Shown here: positions 59,001 through 63,754 of the stretch, piece by piece
How positions within the stretch are numbered: position 1 is the stretch's first letter
How the letters are laid out: each line of letters opens with the position of its first letter
Origin: Sinonovacula constricta
Lineage: Eukaryota; Mollusca; Bivalvia; Cardiida; Solecurtidae
Direction of reading: 5' to 3'
Assembly (NCBI GenBank): GCA_007844125.1
Contig: CM017557.1
Coordinates: 64,009,674 to 64,073,673 of the forward strand
DNA length: 64,000 nucleotides
Notes under the pieces: model-generated
Seen by the model: the letters and a program-made list of their open reading frames with translations, nothing else
Told to the model about the DNA's origin: nothing
Database searches by the model: none
Program-made: the position numbers and the translations under genes

Positions 59001-60756
59001 GAAGGAGAGACAGACAGAGACACAGAGAGAGACCGACATACAGAGACAGACAGAGACACAGAAGGAGAGACAGAAACAGATATAGAGACAGACCGACAAA
59101 GAGGGAGAGAGGAATAGACAGATAGAGGGAATATACTCTACTGTTTTATACAAGCACCACACCAAGACGGCACAATTTTAACCAGCCATCTATTAGTATT
59201 CTACTGTTTGTGAGACTGTTCACAAAGCACAACTGAACAGCTACCACTTGACCCAGACTGTTATGGAGATATATCCATAATGAAGACAAAGTTACTGCTC
59301 CACATAACCCTCAGCTTCCCTGACAAAACTATTATACACTATTAATCTATGATTTTATCTTATATTTTCTTTTCAATTAAAAAACATCTACAACAGATTC
59401 ACCTATAAGTTATTATAACTTAAAACATCAGTTTTATCTAGAATATTTTTTTTTTAAATCTATTTCCATAAACTATCATTTTTTTTTTTTCTTTTTACCT
59501 TTTTAAAATTAACTCTACCTTGACATGTAATTACAGTTTTCTGTTAAATAGTAAAAATCAACAATAATCACACAGTTTCTGTCTGAAGTTTTGAATATGC
59601 ATTGCACATTTACTTAATTTACTTCAGTCAAAATTCTTCAGAATTTATATTAAATACAGAAAGCTTAATTAAGATAAGGATCCAGATAAGCTAGCATAAT
59701 GACAGTTATGAAAAAAAATGTTTATAAGTCACAAAAGTCCTGATTGGCAATGATTTTTCCTAAATTATTTTTTTTTTGTGTGTGTTTATTTTGTTACATT
59801 GCATTGATACAGTCATGGTCATATTGGCAATGTCCAGATAATTACTGGTGGAGTAGACCTCAGACATATGCCTGAGTAGAACCACTGGCGCACTGCAGGT
59901 TAGCTGGAAAACCTCCCCACATAAAAGTTCTCACCCCGACTGGGACTCGAACCCACACCGTGAGCGGCTGAAGAGTTACAAATCTAACCACTCAGCCACA
60001 GGCGCCCCTTCTTCATTTATACATTAAATCCCCCACTAACCAGAAACAGAAAAAACAACAACAGAAAGTCACCCTAGGATCTTGTTTAAAGGAGAATATT
60101 ACATAAAACTAATCACTGTTTCTGCTTTTGGTAAAAGTGATTTTGACTTGACTGACCCTTAAAAACAAACCAATATTTTCTCTTGCAAAAAAGTCCCTAC
60201 CTTGAAAAGTAAAATGAGTTACTTACCAGAAGCAAAAAATACATCTTTTAACAGCATGCTTATCTTTGGTAAAAGAGCTCTTTAAAACAAAGGAAGATGC
60301 TATTTCCGGAGTGGTAACAATGTCTCAATCCTTGCAATCACTATTTAACAAAAAACCTGCTTGCCTGCCAGTCAGTTAGCCTGCCAAACAGTGGTGGTCA
60401 TTCTTATAACCAGACATTACTCTTCAGCCCCTGGGTTTAGGTCACAGTAAGGGCAAAACCTTTTTGTTTCTACCAGCTGAACTGCTGCCAGTCAGTGGTG
60501 TTGCCCAGATATTTATCTGGTGGTATCCTCCACCAATAGTAGCTGGACATCATGAATAAGACAATAACTGTGCAATTCATCTATTAACTCCATCCAATAT
60601 TATTACCAGCTTTTGTATTGAACCTTAATAAAAACACATACCTTCAGATTTCTGAAGAAGCCCAAGAGATTTATCCTCAAGGTCACGTAAAAACTGAAGG
60701 TCATTGGTGATACTCTCCAGCAGTTGAGATCTTTGGGCTTCCAGCTGGGGGCGCTC
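19822..60756 (-). CDS. Axonemal dynein heavy chain, 3' part (18 exons, 1156 C-terminal residues)
   Basis: Ciliary motor heavy chain that hydrolyses ATP and moves on the B-tubule of axonemal doublets. Eighteen exons join with matching phases and GT-AG borders into one open frame of 3471 nt including the stop. The visible protein starts in the AAA5-side segment (ERPQLE), then gives AAA6 ([36 protein letters not shown]), the IFILSP and [12 protein letters not shown] region, [31 protein letters not shown], and the C-terminal domain ([49 protein letters not shown]). The P-loop modules, stalk and tail are outside the window. The C-terminus places it with the single-headed inner-arm chains (DNAH1/3/6/7/12/14 group). 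It looks closest to DNAH6/14 by memory, but I cannot fix the paralogue. Odd points: an approximately 74-residue basic Ser-rich insertion in AAA6, and introns of 8.5 and 11.8 kb loaded with repeats. Confidence 0.95.
20510..20656 (-). CDS. Dynein heavy chain exon ([15 protein letters not shown])
   Basis: 147 nt, phase 0 to 0, acceptor TTTTAG and donor GTGAGA. It encodes [35 protein letters not shown] and [10 protein letters not shown]. It matches 'P.DGV.V.GLFLEGARWD' and 'LP.I...P' of axonemal chains. Confidence 0.97.
20706..20950 (+). mobile_element. tRNA-derived SINE, family A
   Basis: GGCTGAGTGGTTAAGAG (A box), GGCTCAAATCCCTG (B box), then GTTTAGCAGCTAACCTG, CACCAGTGGTTCTAACCAG and TTAGCTGGATGTTGCTAAA. 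It lies in the small dynein intron between the 20.5-kb and 21.3-kb exons. Confidence 0.8.
21193..21310 (+). mobile_element. SINE family B, 3' fragment
   Basis: Keeps GGTGTTCATGGCATGCTATA, CAGTGAAGGCAGCAC and AACTGAAATACTGCTGGTAG. Ends 35 bases from the dynein exon at 21346. Confidence 0.7.
21346..21503 (-). CDS. Dynein heavy chain exon ([13 protein letters not shown])
   Basis: 158 nt, phase 1 to 0, acceptor TTGCAG and donor GTATGT. Its first codon completes the PQG junction. It encodes [28 protein letters not shown] and [13 protein letters not shown], the family 'FLT..LQ..AR...I.ID.L.F' block. Confidence 0.96.
22310..22690. repeat. Dispersed repeat (copy 1 of ~375 bp)
   Basis: Long match to 63195-63575 in the same orientation: GTTAGTTAATATCC.AGGTAT, TTTCTTACTTTTGCATAAAT, GTGTTTGTTGATGATGG, AAGGCAGAAAAGTCAACATA, GGGATTATTCAGG. 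A 116-codon minus frame inside is not preserved in the other copy. Confidence 0.88.
23146..23371 (-). CDS. Dynein heavy chain exon ([16 protein letters not shown])
   Basis: 226 nt, phase 0 to 1, acceptor TATTAG and donor GTGAGT. It encodes [31 protein letters not shown] and [12 protein letters not shown]. Between the LALW helix and SYWLSG there are about 35 residues (including [19 protein letters not shown]) where related chains, as I know them, have roughly ten. This looks like a lineage-specific insertion. Confidence 0.96.
23741..23952 (-). CDS. Dynein heavy chain exon ([10 protein letters not shown])
   Basis: 212 nt, phase 1 to 0, acceptor CTTACAG and donor GTCAGT. It encodes [39 protein letters not shown] and KVPTKWK. 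These are the family 'L.QE..RFN.LL..I..SL' and 'G.VVMS..LE..Y.S.L...VP..W' motifs. Confidence 0.97.
24307..24619 (-). mobile_element. tRNA-derived SINE, family B (well preserved)
   Basis: Minus-strand head 24541-24619 has TAGCGCAATCGGTAGAGC (A box) and a perfect T-stem/loop CCCGGGTTCGATCCCGGG (B box). The body contains GTGTTCACGGCATGC, the complement of CTGCCTTCACTGTATATAGC, and a tail with ATAAACAAACAAAC. The intact Pol III boxes suggest a fairly young copy. Confidence 0.88.
24681..24874 (-). CDS. Dynein heavy chain exon ([14 protein letters not shown])
   Basis: 194 nt, phase 2 to 1, acceptor TTTTAG and donor GTAAGT. It encodes [20 protein letters not shown] and [10 protein letters not shown], the family 'S.DEIV.E.A..IL..LPE' helices. 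It ends [10 protein letters not shown]. The segment before LAQAAV of the next exon is longer and less conserved than in typical chains. Confidence 0.92.
24952..25140 (+). mobile_element. tRNA-derived SINE, family D
   Basis: Starts GGGTGTCCGTGGTCTAGTGG TCAAGA (A box), then GCCCGGGTTCACACCCG (B box). The body has TTGAGCTAGACTATTTACTG, CTCCAGGCACTCAGTACC and GGTTCTACCCAGGAAGTGGG. Confidence 0.82.
25995..26188 (-). CDS. Dynein heavy chain exon (IFGMTENAE)
   Basis: 194 nt, phase 0 to 2, acceptor CTATAG and donor GTAGGG. It encodes [40 protein letters not shown] and [12 protein letters not shown]. This matches the family 'LP..D.PEIFG.H.NA' and 'ETIL.LQPR' signatures at the start of the C-terminal domain. 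Confidence 0.96.
26463..26671 (-). mobile_element. tRNA-derived SINE, family A (near full length)
   Basis: Read on the minus strand: GGGGTGCCCATGGCCAAGTG GTTAGAG (A box), GGTTTGAGTCCCAG (B box), then the body and a tail ending in a T/A-rich stretch. Confidence 0.85.
26689..26826 (-). mobile_element. SINE family A, 5'-truncated copy
   Basis: Immediately follows the previous copy. Contains the body (CCATATTGGTGACATCCAAC, GGTTAGCTGGAAAACCTTCC) but lacks the tRNA head, breaking off after CCAATCTCGGGA. Confidence 0.7.
27191..27405. mobile_element. MITE with TIR CATACATGTGAAC, copy 2
   Basis: Same element as at 1032-1232, same orientation. Ends CATACATGTGAAC and GTTCACGTGTATG; flanks AAATAA and AAATAG could be a slightly decayed 6-bp target duplication. 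An internal CTTCCTTCTT...ACATGGAAACAGATAA segment is duplicated. Confidence 0.82.
27868..28085 (-). mobile_element. SINE family A
   Basis: Minus-strand copy: AACACACTGACAGAATG tail side, GGTTGGCTGGAAAACCTC and CCCATGTGGTGAGCGGCTG, ending at a decayed head (CTTGCTTGGTCAC). Confidence 0.75.
28108..28253. repeat. Short direct duplication (~45 bp, 99 bp apart)
   Basis: ACAACCTTTCATAAGGCAAA, followed by CTGGGTTAAAACCAGGAACC, occurs twice, near 28108 and 28207, with GCAAAACTGTGGCTA also repeated. Confidence 0.85.
28596..29730. mobile_element. TA-flanked DNA transposon remnant, ~1.1 kb
   Basis: Inverted termini CCGTAAAGTTTTATATATAA and its near-complement at 29711-29730 (TTTATAGATAAGAC on that strand), bordered by TA on both sides. 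TA duplication suggests the Tc1/mariner/pogo superfamily (inference). Subterminal TAAGACGCACCCC words occur at both ends. The middle (about 28710-28990) is clearly more GC-rich, with CpGs, than the flanking intron. The longest frame inside (82 codons at 28863-29111) has no transposase motif, so it is non-autonomous or decayed. Confidence 0.8.
30610..30715. repeat. CCAAT foldback repeat, copy 3
   Basis: CTCAAGGATCTGATTGGCTG paired with ATCTGACCAATCAGCTCCCT GAG. Confidence 0.65.
31545..32640. repeat. 25-bp minisatellite in dynein intron
   Basis: About 43 copies of a 25-bp unit (CAATCTGTACCATTCAGATA then TCAAG), in the 8.5-kb intron. Subtypes alternate: CATTCAGATATC, CATTTGGATATC and CATTCAAATATG, with a higher-order order around 32050-32440. 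Since 25 is not a multiple of three, the array reads through in all plus frames as a 25-residue periodic peptide. These open frames are not genes. Confidence 0.97.
33202..33400. mobile_element. MITE with TIR CATACATGTGAAC, copy 3 (right end decayed)
   Basis: Left end CATACATGTGAACTCTCCCA is intact. The interior follows the other copies through TTTGGCCTCAGAAAAAGT, after which the right terminal repeat is lost. Confidence 0.78.
34668..34865 (-). CDS. Dynein heavy chain exon (YGGRVTD)
   Basis: 198 nt, phase 0 to 0, acceptor TTTCTAG and donor GTAGGT. It encodes [30 protein letters not shown] and [23 protein letters not shown] is diagnostic of dynein heavy chains. The downstream intron is 8.5 kb. 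Confidence 0.97.
35309..35536 (-). CDS. Dynein heavy chain exon ([15 protein letters not shown])
   Basis: 228 nt, phase 0 to 0, acceptor TTCAG and donor GTTGGT (weak). It encodes [18 protein letters not shown], then [20 protein letters not shown] and [15 protein letters not shown]. This is one of the most conserved dynein C-terminal blocks. It is a symmetric phase-0 exon. Confidence 0.97.
36175..36305 (+). mobile_element. SINE family A fragment
   Basis: B-box-like GATTCGAGCCCTGACTGAGG, then AAAGGGAGGTCATCCTG and GCAGTGCACTAATAG. Head and tail are decayed. Confidence 0.5.
37026..37131 (-). CDS. Dynein heavy chain exon (FRLWLSS)
   Basis: 106 nt, phase 2 to 0, acceptor CTTGCAG and donor GTCAGT. 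It encodes [20 protein letters not shown] and ends ISILQTGMK, the family 'IHPDFRLWLTS.P...FP..ILQ' block. The minus-strand open frame runs upstream of the acceptor, but that extension is intronic because the junction with the 48.9-kb exon is in phase. Confidence 0.95.
38520..38955. repeat. Three tandem copies of a ~140-bp unit
   Basis: Units begin GTTATAAAATGGCTAACTGT near 38532, 38669 and 38812 and end in GCAGGATC. Copies 2 and 3 are nearly identical; copy 1 lacks GTGTTAG. A diverged single copy is at 10060-10215 in the other gene. Confidence 0.9.
39715..40003 (-). mobile_element. tRNA-derived SINE, family C
   Basis: The minus-strand head reads CCGCAATAGCTCAAGTGGTA GAGCA (A box) and CAGGTTCAAACCCCG (B box). 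The body includes GACACCGACGAGTCAGGC and CGATACTGTGCAGAGACATT (plus-strand reading). Confidence 0.85.
40208..40745 (-). mobile_element. SINE family A copy split by the foldback element
   Basis: Left part 40208-40309 and right part 40720-40745 together follow other family-A copies (ACATTCAGCTAATTATTGGT, GGAGGAAGACCCCAGA, ACCAGTGCACCACAGGTTAG). The tRNA head is missing at the right. Confidence 0.8.
40310..40719. mobile_element. 410-bp foldback element inserted in a SINE
   Basis: Long inverted termini: left GGCCCTTTTTCAGATAAATG ... GGTTTCAAATCTGGTTGCAT; the complement of the right end reads GGCTTTTTTTCAGATAACTG ... AGTTTCAAATCTGTTTGCAT. AACC on both sides (40306-40309 and 40720-40723) is a 4-bp target duplication, and removing the insert restores an ordinary SINE (CAGAACCACCAGTGCACC). 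The centre has its own hairpin (TGTCAAAACTT near 40500-40530). No coding capacity. Confidence 0.88.
41165..41320 (+). repeat. Dispersed repeat copy that seeds the 98-bp array
   Basis: Full-length copy of a dispersed repeat (TATAAGGCTTTGGTAAATAG ... GATCCAGATCAGCCAGTTTC ... GCTGCTCAGTC ... CTTGACATGTAACATAT). The array units downstream repeat only its right half. Confidence 0.75.
41300..42385. repeat. Approximately 98-bp tandem array with internal TA microsatellite
   Basis: Eleven copies whose CCCTGCTGGG starts are spaced 91-101 bp (41321, 41422, 41521, 41620, 41711, 41804, 41903, 42004, 42103, 42200, 42299). Unit: CCCTGCTGGGAGCTGTCT, GATCAGTATCTACACTATTT, GCTGCTCAGTCTCTG, then a variable TA run. 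Length differences come from the TA run and a GGGGGAC variant. It sits in the 11.8-kb dynein intron. Confidence 0.97.
42479..42790. repeat. 163-bp tandem duplication
   Basis: TAACTGTTAGAAATGTTCAA begins both at 42479 and 42642, followed by the same AGCACAGAAACACAATTT and GGGACCAAAATTATA blocks. Two copies only. Confidence 0.9.
43255..43640. repeat. Degenerate ~125-bp tandem repeat with CCAAT-like words
   Basis: About three diverged units, each with TTTTAACCAA(T)CA.ATT, CTTGGATTT.AGTC and ATCTG.C(T/C)C. Next to the SINE at 43655. Confidence 0.55.
43655..43943 (-). mobile_element. tRNA-derived SINE, family C
   Basis: Same structure as 39715-40003, with GGTTTGAACCCGAGACCTCC and CTTGAGCTATTGCGGCCGG on the plus strand. 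Confidence 0.85.
44025..44510. repeat. Imperfect ~255-bp tandem duplication
   Basis: Blocks such as ACAATTCCT, ACATAAAATGCATCAT / ACATGCATCATGCACA, GATAAAAAAGT, CAGCTTTTGTA and TTCCTGAAAA occur in the same order in both halves (from about 44028 and 44283). Confidence 0.65.
45340..45611 (+). mobile_element. SINE family B
   Basis: Plus-strand copy: GGAGGCTCTGAGTTCAATTC (decayed B box), TAGCTCCCTTGCTAATGCTC, GGTGTCAGGACAATGTGAC, CAACTGAAATACTGTTGGTA. Confidence 0.78.
46297..46495 (-). mobile_element. tRNA-derived SINE, family D
   Basis: Minus-strand relative of 24952-25140: TGTGGTGTAGTGGTTAAGA (A box), GGGTCCCGGGTTTGAACC (B box), then CACTGCAAATTTCTCCAGG and GGTTCTACACAGAAAGAGGG. Confidence 0.82.
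46525..46730 (+). mobile_element. SINE family A
   Basis: GGAGCACCCATGGCAGTGGT (A-box region), GGGTTCAAGTCCCGTTTGGG (B box), then GTGTGCCTGTGGTTCTACCC and GATGTCGCTAAA. Confidence 0.8.
47869..48366 (+). CDS. Unexplained 165-codon open frame in dynein intron
   Basis: Plus-strand frame, antisense to the dynein gene, inside its 11.8-kb intron. It is open from 47824; the first ATG pair is at 47869 and the stop TAG is at 48364-48366. The N-terminus is hydrophobic ([20 protein letters not shown]), possibly a signal anchor. Then comes a Cys-containing basic stretch ([20 protein letters not shown]) faintly like a TSP1 end, and a Tyr/Ser/Gly-rich C-terminus. No repeat explains the open frame. I recognise no family; it may be chance, an old retrogene fragment or a small intronic gene. 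Confidence 0.25.
   Translation: MMSLVIVNILSTFFYYQIVVFDIIVSQHKYASHLCFLKPKCRSCSNKPHRHTQNTKKYPRPGFYNNNDRVDVQLCNISPCNRTTQRHLYMLPVIFFKTRHLYPIEITAIIGSYHAVNSTDSYNVYGSYNKGEVESFQGSYGIQANIKKGSLYSHLAQGVIVLYGF
48784..48870. mobile_element. Tiny TA-flanked inverted-repeat element
   Basis: 87 bp between TA dinucleotides. The ends CCGTAATCATAAGTATTAAG and CTTTAACTATTGTGCGC (complement strand) fold on each other, and the start resembles the CCGTAA start of the 28.6-kb element. Confidence 0.6.
48928..49138 (-). CDS. Dynein heavy chain exon ([12 protein letters not shown])
   Basis: 211 nt, phase 1 to 2, acceptor CTTAG and donor GTAAGT. It encodes [29 protein letters not shown], then [24 protein letters not shown]...I and W..LQNCHL are hallmark dynein motifs. 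The next exon lies 11.8 kb away. Confidence 0.96.
49175..49250 (+). mobile_element. SINE family A fragment
   Basis: Only the middle is kept: GAGAGGTCTTCCAGCTGAG and GTGTGCCGTTGGTTCTACCC. Confidence 0.5.
49858..50139 (-). mobile_element. SINE family B
   Basis: Minus-strand copy: TTTGTTGGGTTTAATTGTTC, AGTATTTCACTTATTTGGAG, GCATGCTGTGAACACCTGGC; the tRNA head is decayed near 50095-50139. Confidence 0.78.
50173..50412 (-). CDS. Dynein heavy chain exon ([13 protein letters not shown])
   Basis: 240 nt, phase 1 to 1, acceptor CTCTAG and donor GTAAGT. It contains [37 protein letters not shown] and TPLIFILSP. These match the dynein 'FQKLLLLRCLRPDRV' and 'PLIFVLSPG.DP' motifs. Confidence 0.95.
51006..51266 (-). 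CDS. Dynein heavy chain exon ([10 protein letters not shown])
   Basis: 261 nt, phase 1 to 1, acceptor TCACAG and donor GTGAGC. It reads [20 protein letters not shown], then [13 protein letters not shown] and [16 protein letters not shown]. The WD.F....P segment is usual for the AAA6 to C-terminal transition. The Lys/Glu stretch before PPRW is longer than I expect for the family. Confidence 0.92.
51325..51580 (-). mobile_element. SINE family B
   Basis: Minus-strand copy: TTTGTTGGGTTTATTGTACA, GGCATGCCTTAAACACCTGG, TGACCTTGGTATGTTGTGGC. The head is truncated. Confidence 0.78.
52001..52218 (-). CDS. Dynein heavy chain exon (LTFSIYR)
   Basis: 218 nt, phase 2 to 1, acceptor TTCCAG and donor GTAAGA. 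It encodes [20 protein letters not shown] followed by [10 protein letters not shown] and [10 protein letters not shown]. This is the well-conserved AAA6 helix set (family form LT..VY...S.GLFE.HKL.FSF). Confidence 0.94.
52490..52760. repeat. CCAAT foldback repeats, two or more units
   Basis: Contains TGATTGGCTAGATT, AAATTTAGCCAATCATTCC, AATTCAGCCTATCAGATTGG and, further on, TTTGACCAATCAGATGTTTA. The 52505-52565 pair forms the clearest hairpin. Confidence 0.6.
53450..53569 (-). CDS. Dynein heavy chain exon (second half of insertion, [11 protein letters not shown])
   Basis: 120 nt, phase 2 to 2, acceptor CATCAG and donor GTCAGT. It begins [16 protein letters not shown], low-complexity and Ser-rich, then returns to the family pattern at [13 protein letters not shown], which pairs with LTFSIYR of the next exon. 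Because both borders are phase 2, the exon is a symmetric cassette and could be skipped without a frameshift. Confidence 0.9.
54181..54434 (-). CDS. Dynein heavy chain exon (AAA6 plus first half of Ser/Arg insertion)
   Basis: 254 nt, phase 0 to 2, acceptor TCGAAG and donor GTATGT. It starts [15 protein letters not shown] and continues [13 protein letters not shown], both diagnostic of dynein AAA6. From about codon 43 the sequence leaves the family pattern and becomes basic and serine-rich ([23 protein letters not shown]). The frame stays open for 11 codons past the donor, but the phase of the next exon selects the donor at 54180. Confidence 0.93.
54632..54820 (-). mobile_element. SINE family A
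   Basis: Minus-strand copy beginning AATACATTGCAGTGACGACT; holds GGGACTCGAACCCACATGGT (B box, reverse) and a decayed head. It overlaps the spurious upstream extension of the 54.2-kb dynein exon frame. Confidence 0.75.
55383..55602 (-). mobile_element. SINE family A
   Basis: Minus-strand near full-length copy: AAGTACATTGCAGCAACCAG ... AAGACTCAAACCCATGCAGT ... CACTATGCCATGGGCACCCC. It ends about 65 bases from the dynein exon at 55667. Confidence 0.82.
55667..55803 (-). CDS. Dynein heavy chain exon (AAA6 start)
   Basis: 137 nt, phase 1 to 0, between TTTCAG and GTACGT. It encodes [17 protein letters not shown] and a charged helix ending in RKRYLP. This corresponds to the family motif 'ILDNEELIETLQ.SK' with the following 'EETEK' helix. 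Confidence 0.93.
56580..56830. repeat. 28-bp / 18-bp composite minisatellite
   Basis: Alternating units TTTCAATCATGCCCCTGC and ATGCCCCTGC form a 28-bp higher-order repeat, about 8 copies, in the 4.8-kb dynein intron. GC-rich against its flanks. It is open in several plus frames ([19 protein letters not shown] peptides); these are repeat artefacts. Confidence 0.93.
57279..57470 (-). mobile_element. SINE family C with internal deletion
   Basis: Contains GATACTGTGCAGCGACATTT and GACACTGACAAGTCAGGTGT, then jumps from AATGCTTTACAA to the tRNA head CCTCCCGATCTGCAAGCCGA, missing about 90 bases. Confidence 0.8.
58905..59130. repeat. Purine-rich GA/CAGA microsatellite
   Basis: About 220 bases almost devoid of T on the plus strand, built from GAGAGACAGA and GACAGACAGAGACACAGA words. 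The minus-strand open frame through it is low-complexity Cys/Ser/Leu/Val. Confidence 0.95.
59792..60009 (-). mobile_element. SINE family A (near full length)
   Basis: Minus-strand copy with TGTTACATTGCATTGATACA at its 3' end, GGGACTCGAACCCACACCGT and TAACCACTCAGCCACAGGCG at the head. Both Pol III boxes are recognisable. Confidence 0.87.
60425..60555 (+). mobile_element. SINE family A fragment
   Basis: Decayed copy: CAGCCCCTGGGTTTAGGTC, CAGCTGAACTGCTGCCAGTC, TTGCCCAGATATTTATCTGG and CCACCAATAGTAGCTGGACA. Confidence 0.5.
60642..60756 (-). CDS. Dynein heavy chain exon (AAA5 end, ERPQLE segment)
   Basis: Acceptor TTTTACAG and donor GTATGTG bound 115 nt, phase 0 to 1. It reads [16 protein letters not shown] and ends LLQKSE. 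This matches the conserved 'ERPxLE...R..L' helix preceding AAA6. It is the most 5' exon I can find; the next upstream exon should carry the LPNPHY-type motif and is not visible before 64000. Confidence 0.9.
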
Positions 60757-60999
60757 CTGTAAAAGAGTAGATCATGGCAGGTCAGTTTTGTTATGTTCAT
60801 TAAAAATATTTTTGTTTTCCTCAATAATTATTATAAAATCTTGCTCTCAACCTGCTGAGGATGTGTTTATCTGCACTATGCAAACAGTGCAGATCCAGAT
60901 CAATCAGTTTCCAGTGGGAGTCATTAGATCTGAATCTGTATAGTTACTGCAAAATCTCAAAAAGCATATTGGCTAAACTTAAAGCATGGCTTCACATTC

Positions 61000-61560
61000 A
61001 TAATGGGGTGTGGCCTTAAGTCATTTTCATAATGGGGCAGGACTTTGTGTCAAGTATTTATAATGGGGTGTGGCTTAATGTAAAGGGCTTATAATTGTGT
61101 ATGACTCAATGTTCAGTTTTCATAATGGGGTGTGGCTTAATGTCCAGTGTGTATAATGGGGTGTGGCTTCATGTCAAGTGTCAATAATGTAGTGTGGATT
61201 CACATCAAGTGTTTATAATGAAATGTGGCTTCAAGTTACATTTTCATAATAGGGCAGAGCTTCATGTCAAATATTCATTACAGTGTAAGGTCTTCATGTC
61301 AAGTTTTCATATTGATGTATGGCTTTATGTCAATTGTTCATAATGGGTTATGGCTTCAATTCAAGTTTTCATAATGGGACAGTGCTTTATGTCAAAGATT
61401 CATAAATGGGTGAGGCCTTATGCAATGTATTCATAATAGGGTGTGGCTTTAAGTCCTTTTTTTACCATGGGGCAGGGCTTAATGTCAATTGTTCATAATG
61501 GGTTATGGCTTCAGTTAGTTTTCATAATGGGACTGGGCTCTATGTCAAGTATTTGTATAT
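61000..61560. repeat. Degenerate ~31-bp tandem repeat
   Basis: About 17 diverged units of the form TTCATAATGGGGTGTGGCTT + AATGTCAAGTG. Variants include GGGCAGGGCTT and GGTTATGGCTT. It occupies the dynein intron upstream of the first visible exon. Confidence 0.85.
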
Positions 61561-63194
61561 GGGTATTTGCTTATTATAATTGAAACAGTAATTATAGTTC
61601 AGCTCTATAATTCTATAATAATAATAATTAACATTAAACAATTAGGCCACAAATAGTTTTTATGACAAATCTGTCTGCTGTTGGAAGAGATATTTTGTCC
61701 AGGTCCAAAACATCTTTAACACATTTAAGACACAACAAATTGACCAGCCAATTTGTTAAGCCAGTAGGTACCGGTAGTCTGTCTGACACTTGCTATAAAT
61801 AGCAGTGGAACTTGTAAGAGATCCCCAGTAAATTAGACCTTAAAGAGATATACATTGGACATAAGGACTGACCAGACGGTTTAATTTGCCCTCAACTTGC
61901 CTCATTTGGAAAGATTGGTAACAGAAACTTATTCTTGATAATTTGCTTACAACTTTCTGGAAAACGTACATGTCAGTAGCGGCTTCAATCTCAGCAGCAA
62001 ACAGTGCAGATTAGTTAAGGTTTTTCTTGTTATGTGTATAAGAGAATCAATTTGGACAGAAAGATGACAAAACACTTAACCCCTTAAATGGCTGCTTTTG
62101 TAAATATTTGCAATGGCAACTTAATTTATTTTTTTTTGCTACCAATTAAATGCACTGCTAATTAAACAAATTGCTTAAATTCAGGCAGAAAATTGCACAG
62201 ATCTAATTTTGCTTAGCTAGTTATGATTTGAATTGAACATTTCGATCAAAAAGATTCTGACCAGACAACCCGTATTTGCTTCATTTGTAAAAACTAGTCA
62301 CGCCTACTATTTTTCGGTAATTTCCTTCTACCTGCATACCAAGGTAAGGGTTACTTCCTTATATGCCTTAAGCAGACCCTGATAGGACATTACCAATGGG
62401 AGACAGCTGATCTGCATCTACACTATATGTGTCTGCTGGATCAATGGTTAGAAGGTACAGGATTACAGTGATACATTTAGGACCTAGACTCTAGCCAGAC
62501 ATCTTAATTATGGTGATGGACTGGAAAAAAGCTTTCTGCAGCAGATGATAGACCCCAGACTGAGTCTCAATTCTAGTAAACTCTATTGATTGGAGAATTA
62601 GGAAGAGTTTACCAAAATTAACCAGTCTGTGATTTCAATCATGGTGATTTGTCTTATTGTTTAGATCACTAGTTGTTGTTTATTTGTATATTTACCAGGC
62701 TGCTTATTATTGTTTCAGTCTGCAGTTTTGAAAGAAGCCAATTTAACCCATTTTCTCATGCATATGCCATTTTACACCTTTGTAAAGTATACACAATTAT
62801 TCCTTTAACCTTCAGATGCATCAACACAACTAAGGGTTTATTTGTTGACTAGTTTAATCTAGGTTATATAATTATGTACCAAAAATGAATGTGTTTAAAA
62901 ATATTCAAAACAAAGAAATCAACAGATGCAAGTGAATTTTTAAAACCCTATGCATTTACTATGAATGAAAAGGGTTAAGACTCTTCTGTCAAACCAATGG
63001 ATAAGAGCGAATCAGAGAAAAATCAATTTACGAAGTTAATTGACGGTAATTAATTTTACAAGGTTAACTTATTTTTTGTTCCCTCAATTTTATAAACAGG
63101 AATAAACTTAGGTAGGATTATCAAATCTTATTACACCAGCAAATGATAAAAGATGTTGTTACTGCAAACACTTTAAAACTACTTTAGTAGCTTT

Positions 63195-63575
63195 TTTATA
63201 AAAATGGGGTGCATTGGTGAAATAGAAATTGTCTCCCTTGTTAGTTAATATCCGAGGTATTCCAAACAGTAGGTAGGTCTTTTTAGCTGGAATTCTTGGA
63301 CTTTATCACATGTTCTTTCATAGATATTGTGATTACAAAAAGTAAAATTTCTTACTTTTGCATAAATATAATCTTAAAATCCACTTAAATACCTATAGAG
63401 ATTTGTTATTTGTAAAAGAAAATGGAATTGTTTGTTGATGATGGTAATCCTGGGTATCTCAAGAAAGGCAGAAAAGTCAACATACGCTCCAACGTACAAG
63501 AATAAAATCTGAGTAAAACAAATGAATGGACCTTCTTGCATTTTGGGATTATTCAGGGGAGACTATGCATTAATA
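63195..63575. repeat. Dispersed repeat (copy 2 of ~375 bp)
   Basis: Partner of 22310-22690 with scattered substitutions and small indels. Family identity unknown. Confidence 0.88.
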
Positions 63576-63754
63576 TCTCTAATTGTGTTAAAATAAATTT
63601 CCCATTCATTGATATGGCTTAAACATCAGGTACTATAGCAAATTCACTAGAACTATGTACAAATGATTGAACATATTTCCAAAACACTTAGATGTAAAAA
63701 GTATAGATCCTGATCAGAATCTAGCTAACCTGAAAGTACACTGTTTTCCGAGGA

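Larger units (their letters stand above)
55804..60641 (-). other. 4.8-kb dynein intron
   Basis: Contains the 28-bp minisatellite, a deleted family-C SINE, the purine-rich microsatellite and a family-A SINE. 57640-58860 has no visible repeat and contains homeobox- and SOX-like words. Confidence 0.65.

Noticed and set aside
58875..59165. 96-codon minus-strand ORF with Cys/Val/Ser repeats
   Set aside because: Low-complexity reading of the purine-rich microsatellite.
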